Shown: positions 1 to 6,040 of the stretch, piece after piece | Numbering within the stretch: position 1 is the stretch's first letter | Layout: every line of letters begins with the position of its first letter | Source of the DNA: Chloroflexota bacterium | Lineage (GTDB): Bacteria > Chloroflexota > UBA6077 > CF-72 | Assembly: GCA_019242065.1 (NCBI GenBank) | Contig: JAFAWJ010001122.1 | Span: 1 to 6,366, forward strand | Direction of reading: 5' to 3' | DNA length: 6,366 bases | Translations under genes and position numbers: made by a program | The notes under the pieces: model-generated | What the model was told of the DNA's origin: nothing | The model's database searches: none | What the model saw: only the letters and a program-made list of their open reading frames with translations

Positions 1-1229
1 ACTTGCAGCCCGCGCTGCGACGCGTACTCGACGCACAGAACCTCGTCACACCAACGCCGATCCAGGCCGCCGCCATCCCCGTGCTCCTGTCCGGGCAGGA
101 CGTCATCGGACAGGCACGCACGGGCTCGGGCAAGACCCTGGCGTTCGTGCTGCCGCTCGTCACACGCGTGGACCCCAACCTGCGCGCAATCCAGGCGCTG
201 GTCCTGGTGCCGACCCGCGAGCTCGCGATCCAGGTCGCTTCGGTGCTCGCACCGCTGGCGGCCACTCGGCGATTGCGGCATGCGCTGCTGCATGGCGGGC
301 GATCGCTCGGCCCCGAGCAGCAGTTGCTCAAAACGGCGCAGATCGTCATCGGCACGCCGGGGCGCACGCTCGACCATCTGCGGCAGGGCAACCTGTCGCT
401 CGACCGCTTGCGGCTGGTGGTGCTCGACGAGGCGGACGAGATGCTCGACCGCGGCTTCGCCCCGGACGTGGAACGCATTCTGGGCTACGCGCCAGAGCGT
501 CGACAGACGGCGCTGTTTTCGGCGACGCTGCCCGAATGGGTCGCGGGTATCGCCGCGCGCCACGTCCACGACGCGGTGACTATCGAGGTCGACGCCGAGA
601 CGCCCGCGCCGCCGGAGATCCAGCACGTGGTCTACGACATGGGCGACGTGTCGCGACTGGATGCGCTGCGCGCGCTGCTGGACCGACGTGGGGACGAGGC
701 GGTCATCGTGTTCGGACGCACCAAGCACGGGGTGAAAAAGCTGGCGCAGCGGCTGGAGGCCATGGGCTATCCGACGGCGGCCCTACAGGGCAACCTGAGT
801 CAGAACGCGCGGGAGCGCGTGATGGCGAGCTTTCGCTCGGGCGAGGTGCCGATCCTGCTGGCGACCAACGTCGCGGCGCGCGGACTGGACGTGCCCGAGG
901 TGGGGCAGGTGATCAACTACGAGCTGCCGGAGTCGCCCGAGTGGTTCACGCATCGGGCGGGCCGCACGGGTCGGATGGGGCGCGCCGGCGTGGCCATCAC
1001 GCTGCTGACGCCGGAGGACGCGGCGCGGTGGCGACAGTTTGAAAAAGCGCTGGGTCGACGGCTGGAGCGGCGGCCGTGGGGGAAGGCGCAGGGCGAGGCG
1101 CGGGTGCGACAGGGGCGGGAGGTTGCGTCGGGGGAGAAGCCGACAGAGCACACCGCTGTTGTGAGTCGCAGGCGGCCGCAACCATGGTGGCAGTCCCGAT
1201 CGCGGCGGCGGAGCGCGAGCGCCCGCTAA
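1..1229 (+). CDS. DEAD-box ATP-dependent RNA helicase, 5' end outside the window
   Basis: This is a superfamily 2 RNA helicase that uses ATP to unwind or remodel RNA duplexes in the cytoplasm; the bacterial RhlE/DeaD/CsdA group acts in ribosome assembly, RNA decay and cold adaptation. All core motifs are present (numbered from the TTG codon at base 3): Q motif PTPIQ (17-21), Walker A ARTGSGKT (38-45), PTRELA (70-75), GG (98-99), TPGR (118-121), DEAD (142-145), SAT (173-175), VIVFGRTK (234-241), ARGLD (292-296) and HRAGRTGR (317-324). The visible part is about 408 residues. The reading frame is open to the window edge, and the aromatic residue normally about 17 positions before the Q motif is missing, so the real start lies upstream and the TTG at 3 is probably internal. 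After residue ~360 comes a short basic tail rich in Arg and Ser, with no recognisable extra domain. I cannot assign it to RhlE, DeaD or another subgroup. It ends 4 bases from the convergent toxin-like gene. Confidence 0.96.
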   Translation, partial: LQPALRRVLDAQNLVTPTPIQAAAIPVLLSGQDVIGQARTGSGKTLAFVLPLVTRVDPNLRAIQALVLVPTRELAIQVASVLAPLAATRRLRHALLHGGRSLGPEQQLLKTAQIVIGTPGRTLDHLRQGNLSLDRLRLVVLDEADEMLDRGFAPDVERILGYAPERRQTALFSATLPEWVAGIAARHVHDAVTIEVDAETPAPPEIQHVVYDMGDVSRLDALRALLDRRGDEAVIVFGRTKHGVKKLAQRLEAMGYPTAALQGNLSQNARERVMASFRSGEVPILLATNVAARGLDVPEVGQVINYELPESPEWFTHRAGRTGRMGRAGVAITLLTPEDAARWRQFEKALGRRLERRPWGKAQGEARVRQGREVASGEKPTEHTAVVSRRRPQPWWQSRSRRRSASAR

Positions 1230-1233
1230 AGGC

Positions 1234-1992
1234 TCACGGCGCGCGGAGGATGGACTGGATCTTTGCCTGCACGTCCGCCGGCAGATCCTTCAGCAGCGCC
1301 TGGAAGTTCGGGTTGTCGCGTAGCAGGTGGCGCTCCTCGGAATTGGCGGCCATCAGGTTCTCGTAGATCTGCTCGTCGCGCGTCGCCCCGTTCTGGTAGA
1401 TCAGCTCCTGGACATTCGCCCACACCAGTGAGTTCAGCGTGTTGCCCTCAGGCGCCGTGTACGCGTCGACCGACTCCTGGAAGGTCGGGTCATGCTGGTA
1501 CGAGTCGGCCAGGCTCGGATACTTGTCCAGGATGTGCTCGCGAATAGCTTCGGGGCGCTCGTTGGCGCGCCTATCTGAAAAGGTGCCATCCACCCAGTAG
1601 GCGTCGAATTCGTCTTTGTAGTTCTGCAACGAGCCCGGCTCCGACGGCGGGCGCAGGGCGTGGTTGATCTCGTGGCGTAACGTCCGCTTGATCTCGGGCT
1701 TTGACTGACGCTGGCTGATGATGACTTCGCCACCACCCAGCTCGTTGCCGGTGGTGCCTTTGCGAATGGGCAGCATGCCCAGCCGAGGATGCTCGACGAC
1801 GATGTAGTCCCGCGGCGTGATCGAGTCGTCACCGAAGTCGGGCCAGTCTTTGGGATCAACGCGGTCGAGCTCTTCGAGGATCTCGACGTTCAGTCGCTTC
1901 TGCGTGACCAGCGCGGCCGTATAGCGATCGATAAATTTGCGGCTGCCCTCCAGCTCGGGGAGCACTTGCTGGACCTCGGCGATGGTGGCCGC
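1234..1992 (-). other. C-terminal HEXXH zinc metalloprotease-like domain of the giant protein
   Basis: Residues about 1297-1548. HEINH at 1403-1407 (bases 1660-1674) gives two zinc-binding His and the catalytic Glu. A beta-rich run before it contains ITPRDYIVVEHPRLGMLPI (1354-1372) and GGGEVIIS (1382-1389). YKDEFDAYWV (1421-1430) lies 17 residues after the second His and offers E1424 (or D1426) as a third zinc ligand, a gluzincin-like layout. The remaining C-terminal ~110 residues are helical and end naturally at IQSILRAP. The extreme C-terminal position is typical of the variable warhead in modular toxins. It could also be a self-processing protease that cuts the linker and frees the cyclase-like domain. 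I do not recognise a named peptidase family. Confidence 0.65.
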
Positions 1993-4900
1993 GTCGCGCG
2001 CAGGTCGGGGGTGGACTGGCCTGGCTTCGCGCACCGTCGGCCGTGACGTCCCTGTCTTCGACTCGCCGACGGTGCTGAAGTCGGTCTCGTTCGTGTCGTG
2101 GAGCTCGTCGGGGCCGCCGGTGCCATGTGGACCTGGCGCAACCTCCGTGGCGCCCTTCAACGGGCGGTGGCGATCGTGCACACCAGGCGTGCGCTCGGGA
2201 CCGTGCACTTCGGTGTCGGCGAAGACCTCGCGCGGCGGCGACTTCGGCACGAAGGCGACCAGTGGCTCGCGGTCGGTGTGCTGGTTGCGGATCTTGGCGT
2301 CGGCTTCAGGCGAGTACGTGCCGGGACTGTCCTGCTGCCAGGCCGTGTGGTAGCCGTGCTCGACGTTGATGCCCATCGAGCGCAGCATGTTGCTGGCCAG
2401 GGCGCGTTGCGCGTCGGTGAGTGGTGAGCCGTCGGAGTGGCGGATGTCATACACGTCGTGGTCGCCACCGACGTCTTTGAATGGCCCGCGGGGCGCGTCG
2501 GGTGTCGCGGCCTGGCGCGGGTCGGCGATCTGTAGGACTCCGTTTTCGATGCGCACCAGACCTTCGGCGGCAAGCTGCGCGTACTCGTCGCGGTAGTGGT
2601 GGTATTCCTCCAGGCGCTGGTTGAAGCGGTCAATCACCTGCTGGCGTGCCTCGGGGCTGAGGACGTCCAGGATGTCGCCGGGCGGCATGGTCGGCTCGAA
2701 GAAACCGACTTTGCCCTGCTGGCCCGGCGGGCCGCCGATGAGCATGTCGGTGCGATTGAGGGTCTTGGCTTTGACGATCTCGGCTTTTGGCAGGCCGCCT
2801 TCTTGCAGAACCGGCAACGAGGCGGTGTTGGTCGGGCGAACTTTGATGACCACGTCGTGCTCGTCGGCGAAGGCCTGGAAGGCCGCGGCGCTGTCGGGTG
2901 GCAGGCCATTGTCGGCGAGCATGTCGCCGGCTGTCCGCGGGCCGAAGGCGTCGGTGTCGGCGCTGGTGTTGGTATTTGTAGTGGGTGGCTCGACCGTCAT
3001 CGGGACGGCCGCGGGGATCTCGTCTGGTTCGAGGGTCTTCGTCTCCTCAGTCGGATGTTGTTCCTCGCTCTCATGCGCCTGGCCGCCCTTGTGGTGGGCC
3101 GCCTTGCCGGCGCCGGTCGTCGCCAACGCCTTGAGCAACTCCTCAACTGACAGGCCGAAGTCGCCCGTGTACAGCTTCGCGCCGTAGATGCCTCCGAAGA
3201 ACCCACCGACTTCGCGGGCGCCCTTCTCCGCAAGACCCGGCGTCGAGGGCTGACCGGCTTCCGTGACGGTCTCGGCTGTCTCGTGACCGGCTTCGCGGGC
3301 TTCGAACTCCTCGGTCCCGACCGCGACCCGCTCGCCGCTGGTCGCGACACTCGAGACCTCGTTGGCCAGCGCGGTCTGGATCCCGACTCGTTCGCCCACG
3401 TCGGCGGCCGCTTTCCCCGTGGCGGGTGCGATTTTGGCCACCACGCGGCCGAGCAACTCCTCGCCGAACTTGCCGCCGGCGGCACCCAGCACGCCGCCCA
3501 GGACGTCACCCTTCAGGTCGGCCCAGTTGTAATCGCCACCTTTGATCACCATGTTGGCGGCGACGTTCGCCGCGACGTTCACGGCGGTGGCCTCGATGAA
3601 CGCCGCCAACCCCGCGCCCGCGCCCGGCAAGGCCACGGCCAGCGCGATCGACACCGCGAAACTGAGCGCGCCGCGGATTTCGCCGAGTACGCGCTCGTTG
3701 TCTTTTTCGTACGCGTCGGCGTCACCCGTGAGTGTCGCGCGCAGCTTGCGAATTTCCAGGAGGAGGTGCTGGCGTTGGTCCGGTGGCGCGGCGGCGAACT
3801 GCATGCTGAGCAGCATCAGCTGGCTGGTGGATGATTTGAGCAGCTGCTCGGTTTCGGGGTCGCCGCCGATCTCGCGCAGCTTGCCGGTCGCGCCGCGATT
3901 GGCCATCGTCGCCTGGAACTCGTGCAGGCCGCCGGTGGTCAACCAGCTGACTTCCGCCTGGCCAGGCAACTGTGCGGACCCGTCGCGAGTCGTAGCGGTC
4001 TCGGGTTTTTCGAGCTGCTCCTCGATCTGCGCCGCGTTGCGTCCGGTGAGCAGGCCATGGGAGATCCAGCGCAGGTCGTCGTTGGCGGCCGCCTCGGCGG
4101 GCAGCTGGCTGCCGTCGGGCGTTGTGCCAAAGAGCTCCTTGCGCAGGTCGCGGCCGTCGCCGAGGCGGTTGTAGCTGGCGATCAGCTCGCGGATTGCCTG
4201 CTGCCCGGGCTGGCGCCGCAAGATGTCCTTGACGGCGTCAATGTCACGCTTGTCCATGGCGCGCTCGAGCTCACCGAGGTCCGACGTACGCCCGCCGCCC
4301 ACAGTCAGGTCGCCGATGTAGGTCTCGTCGGCGTCGCTGGCGCTCTTGATGATGTCGTCGTAGGCGCGGCCCTCGCCTCGCTGGCGATCGTAGGCTGCCC
4401 GGTACTGCTCGATGTAACTCTGCGCCAGCCGGGTCACCGCCGAGGGGATGTCATTGCCGATGGCCTGTTTTTCTTCCGGCTTGACGCTCGGATCGAGCAC
4501 GCGGGCGCGCAGGTCGTGCTCGGCCAAGCTGCGGAATGAGCGCAGCGTGGCGATGATCTTCTCGGCACTGGTCGTGTGATCCTTTTCCATGGCGACCAGT
4601 TCGGCGGCGGCCGACTCGATCAGCGAGGCGCTGCCGCTGGTGTTCCACGAGTCAGTGGCCGCGGCGATGATGGCCGCGTGTTCGCGCGGCAGCGCGGCGC
4701 TGAGGTCCGTCCCGAGCGTCGCGCCCGATTCGCCGACGCGCTGCTCGAGGATTGTTTTCAAACGCTCGGCGACGACCTGGCCGGATGACTTGCCGGCGCT
4801 CGCCGGGTCGGCCAGTGCCTCGCGACGGTTGTTGTCCAGAATGCCCTCGACGTCCCCGCTGAGCTCCGCTTTTTTCTTTTCGCGCTGCTCGCGGATCATC

Positions 4901-5880
4901 AGTCCGACGGGCGTTGCGTCCAGAGCGGCATCGTCCCTCTCGTCTTTCGAAATCGCGTCGATGGCGCGTCGCTTCTGCTCGATCGCGTACGCGTCGGCCT
5001 GAGCCCAGTCACCGTGTCGGAGCGCCAGAAGCCGTGAGCGCTGCAGCGGAGTCAGGCGGAACAGCAGGGTGGTGTCGAGAGTGCCCGGCCCGAAATGCTG
5101 TGCGAAGAAGGACTCGACCGCCGCGACTTCCGTGACCGGTCGGCGGTACAGCGCCATGAGCCGTTCGACGTGCGGTTCGTCGAGCGCGTCCCACAACAGT
5201 TCGTGGACCTCGATCCCGTCCGCCTCGAACTGCTGCAAGGCCGCGGCGGCGTTGCTCTTATTGACCAGCGCGGCGCCGATGCGGGCGGCGAGATCGGGTG
5301 GGTACTTCTTGAGGTCGGCCGCCACCTGCGTCGGGATCGGCTCACCGCGGGTGCCCCGCAACAGCACGCCGATGCGGGCACGCTGGTCGGCCGTCAGCGA
5401 CGACTGGCGCCCCGATTCGCCACCCTCGAACAGATCGAAGGCGAGATCGCGGTGTTCGAAGTCGCGATAGCGTTTTTCGATTTCGGCGATCTGGCTCGGG
5501 GTGCGGTCCTCGAGGGCCGCGACGACCCTGGCGAAGTCGACGTTGCGCCGCTCCTTCGCGGCGTCTTCTTTCATCTGGTCGTCGAAAACCACCGTGTGCT
5601 CGTTCTGGTCGATGGCGCGCAGGAGGTCGTGGACGATGCTCTCGGCGTTGAAGTTGGGGTCGTCGAGCGCGGATGGCGGCGCGGCGTCGCTGTCGACGGC
5701 ACGCGAGATATGGGCTACGCCAGTTTCGCGCAGCATGCGGGTTACGGCGGTGTTGCCAGCGAGTCCTTGCAATTCCAGGATGCTGGTGCCAAGAGAGCCC
5801 GGATTGGCGCCGGGTCCCAGGTGCACCGGGTCGGGTCGTGCCCTGTGATGCCGAGCCAGGCGTCCTCGTTGCGTGTACAT
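1234..5880 (-). CDS. Giant multidomain toxin-like protein: AGN leader, annexin-like helical repeats, hydrophobic segment, cyclase-like domain, C-terminal HEXXH metalloprotease-like domain
   Basis: A single uninterrupted frame encodes 1548 residues. Seen in order: basic leader (1-36); LQGLAGNTAVTRML motif (37-50); charged, mostly helical region (about 75-735) with three annexin-like units; Gly/Ala hydrophobic stretch (739-811); acidic Pro/Thr linker (930-984); domain with R1015, K1032, K1039, D1140 and D1142 spaced as in CyaA/edema factor/ExoY cyclases (985-1212); Pro/His-rich linker (1213-1296); protease-like domain with HEINH (1403-1407) and EFDAYW (1424-1429). ATG at 5880 is the earliest possible start because an in-frame TAG lies at 5896-5898; there is no clear Shine-Dalgarno site, and GTG at residue 19 is a weaker alternative. 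There is no classical signal peptide, which fits a cargo loaded in the cytoplasm. The AGN motif and architecture resemble proteins of contractile-injection-system (eCIS) loci, so delivery into another cell, perhaps eukaryotic, is inferred. No neighbour here looks like an immunity protein. A membrane-associated or non-toxin role is possible. The gene itself is near certain; its function is inferred from motifs. Confidence 0.85.
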   Translation of the reverse strand: MYTQRGRLARHHRARPDPVHLGPGANPGSLGTSILELQGLAGNTAVTRMLRETGVAHISRAVDSDAAPPSALDDPNFNAESIVHDLLRAIDQNEHTVVFDDQMKEDAAKERRNVDFARVVAALEDRTPSQIAEIEKRYRDFEHRDLAFDLFEGGESGRQSSLTADQRARIGVLLRGTRGEPIPTQVAADLKKYPPDLAARIGAALVNKSNAAAALQQFEADGIEVHELLWDALDEPHVERLMALYRRPVTEVAAVESFFAQHFGPGTLDTTLLFRLTPLQRSRLLALRHGDWAQADAYAIEQKRRAIDAISKDERDDAALDATPVGLMIREQREKKKAELSGDVEGILDNNRREALADPASAGKSSGQVVAERLKTILEQRVGESGATLGTDLSAALPREHAAIIAAATDSWNTSGSASLIESAAAELVAMEKDHTTSAEKIIATLRSFRSLAEHDLRARVLDPSVKPEEKQAIGNDIPSAVTRLAQSYIEQYRAAYDRQRGEGRAYDDIIKSASDADETYIGDLTVGGGRTSDLGELERAMDKRDIDAVKDILRRQPGQQAIRELIASYNRLGDGRDLRKELFGTTPDGSQLPAEAAANDDLRWISHGLLTGRNAAQIEEQLEKPETATTRDGSAQLPGQAEVSWLTTGGLHEFQATMANRGATGKLREIGGDPETEQLLKSSTSQLMLLSMQFAAAPPDQRQHLLLEIRKLRATLTGDADAYEKDNERVLGEIRGALSFAVSIALAVALPGAGAGLAAFIEATAVNVAANVAANMVIKGGDYNWADLKGDVLGGVLGAAGGKFGEELLGRVVAKIAPATGKAAADVGERVGIQTALANEVSSVATSGERVAVGTEEFEAREAGHETAETVTEAGQPSTPGLAEKGAREVGGFFGGIYGAKLYTGDFGLSVEELLKALATTGAGKAAHHKGGQAHESEEQHPTEETKTLEPDEIPAAVPMTVEPPTTNTNTSADTDAFGPRTAGDMLADNGLPPDSAAAFQAFADEHDVVIKVRPTNTASLPVLQEGGLPKAEIVKAKTLNRTDMLIGGPPGQQGKVGFFEPTMPPGDILDVLSPEARQQVIDRFNQRLEEYHHYRDEYAQLAAEGLVRIENGVLQIADPRQAATPDAPRGPFKDVGGDHDVYDIRHSDGSPLTDAQRALASNMLRSMGINVEHGYHTAWQQDSPGTYSPEADAKIRNQHTDREPLVAFVPKSPPREVFADTEVHGPERTPGVHDRHRPLKGATEVAPGPHGTGGPDELHDTNETDFSTVGESKTGTSRPTVREARPVHPRPARDAATIAEVQQVLPELEGSRKFIDRYTAALVTQKRLNVEILEELDRVDPKDWPDFGDDSITPRDYIVVEHPRLGMLPIRKGTTGNELGGGEVIISQRQSKPEIKRTLRHEINHALRPPSEPGSLQNYKDEFDAYWVDGTFSDRRANERPEAIREHILDKYPSLADSYQHDPTFQESVDAYTAPEGNTLNSLVWANVQELIYQNGATRDEQIYENLMAANSEERHLLRDNPNFQALLKDLPADVQAKIQSILRAP
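2245..2928 (-). other. CyaA/edema factor/ExoY-like nucleotidyl cyclase domain (compact, candidate)
   Basis: Residues about 985-1212. R1015 in VRPTN is followed 17 residues later by K1032 and 7 after that by K1039 (KAEIVKAK). These are the same spacings as R329-K346-K353 of anthrax edema factor and R41-K58-K65 of Bordetella CyaA. The position of the edema factor catalytic histidine (K346+5) is Lys here (K1037); as I recall, ExoY also has Lys there. D1140 and D1142 in GGDHDVYDI fit the metal-binding Asp-x-Asp, and H1175 in EHG could match the later conserved His. The Asn and Glu that follow that His in edema factor are not seen at the expected positions. The Lys-to-Asp and Asp-to-His distances are clearly shorter than in the known toxins, so this is a compact or diverged version, and activity and nucleotide preference are open. 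If active it would make cyclic nucleotides in a target cell, possibly after binding a host activator. Confidence 0.6.
3448..3666 (-). other. Central Gly/Ala-rich hydrophobic segment of the giant protein
   Basis: Residues 739-779 form about 40 residues with only one charge (E763), rich in Ala, Val and Gly, starting LSFAVSIALAVALPGAGAGL. A Gly-rich, less hydrophobic stretch with YNWADLKGDVLGGVLGAAGG follows (784-803). This is the only part of the protein able to enter a membrane. It lies exactly between the helical N-terminal region and the two enzyme-like domains, which suits a translocation or membrane-insertion hinge. It could equally be a buried helical hairpin in a soluble fold, and is not a standard signal anchor. 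Confidence 0.55.
4123..5538 (-). repeat. Region with three degenerate annexin-like helical units in the giant protein
   Basis: Three segments share the pattern 'aliphatic..E/L...Y/F....(G)RDL...L(F)G'. Unit 1 covers residues about 115-175, with IAEIEKRYRDFEHRDLAFDL at 131-150. Unit 2 covers about 226-300, with VAAVESFFAQHFGPGTLDTT at 252-271. Unit 3 covers about 534-586, with IRELIASYNRLGDGRDLRKE at 563-582. The 'RDL..(D)L' helix and its spacing recall the repeat core of annexins, but the Ca2+-binding 'GxGTD' loop is not obvious in any copy. The stretch between units 2 and 3 (about 300-533) is also strongly helical and charged and may hide further diverged copies. Similar helical spacers seem common in large eCIS-associated proteins. 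Whether they bind membranes, act as a scaffold or serve as a packing shape inside an injection tube is unknown. Confidence 0.45.
5731..5772 (-). other. N-terminal LQ-LAGN-AV-ML motif of the giant protein
   Basis: Residues 37-50 read LQGLAGNTAVTRML, preceded by a basic, proline-rich leader with many Arg and His. Short 'LQRxxGNxAVxxLL'-type motifs near the N-terminus recur in large proteins of eCIS and DUF4157 loci, mainly in actinobacteria, chloroflexi and cyanobacteria. I recall this from the family and have not searched for it here. It probably forms a short amphipathic helix. A role as a loading or sorting tag for the injection-system lumen is an inference. The motif also argues that the start at 5880 is right or nearly so, since only a short leader precedes it. 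Confidence 0.65.
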
Positions 5881-6040
5881 GCTGTTGCGGAGCCACTATG
5901 CACACGCACCGGGCAGCCGACATCGGATGGATTACTCATTCTGAGCAGTTCATAGGTCTGCGCACCCGCCATTCGCGATGAAATGCGACAGCCACCCCTC
6001 GGTCGGCGCAATTCTCGGAGGAGATACGACGCTGACACAC
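5881..6040. other. 160-base gap between the HEAT-repeat gene and the giant gene
   Basis: This is the only real non-coding stretch in the window. Because the giant gene is 160 bases downstream of the HEAT-repeat stop codon, it probably has its own promoter here, but I see no convincing -35/-10 pair; the nearest to a -10 box is TATGAA at about 5950-5955 (minus strand), with no good -35 partner. There is no strong Shine-Dalgarno site before the ATG at 5880. A TAG in the giant gene's frame sits at 5896-5898. No strong hairpin with a T run follows the HEAT-repeat gene. Confidence 0.4.

Noticed and set aside
2596..3187. Two overlapping + strand open frames of ~185 codons
   Set aside because: Both lie opposite the cyclase-like and linker region and show no recognisable protein pattern; they are GC-driven shadows.
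4451..4648. Short minus-strand frame inside the giant gene in another phase
   Set aside because: It overlaps the well-supported helical region of the main frame and has no independent coding pattern.
5095..5955. 286-codon open frame on the + strand opposite the N-terminal part of the giant gene
   Set aside because: It is an antisense shadow of a GC-rich gene: low-complexity composition, no domain pattern, and the minus-strand frame has clear motifs through the same region.
5950..6000. Imperfect inverted repeat (CGCATT...AATGGCG, minus strand) after the HEAT-repeat gene
   Set aside because: The stem is short, contains a bulge and has no T run, so it is not supportable as an intrinsic terminator.
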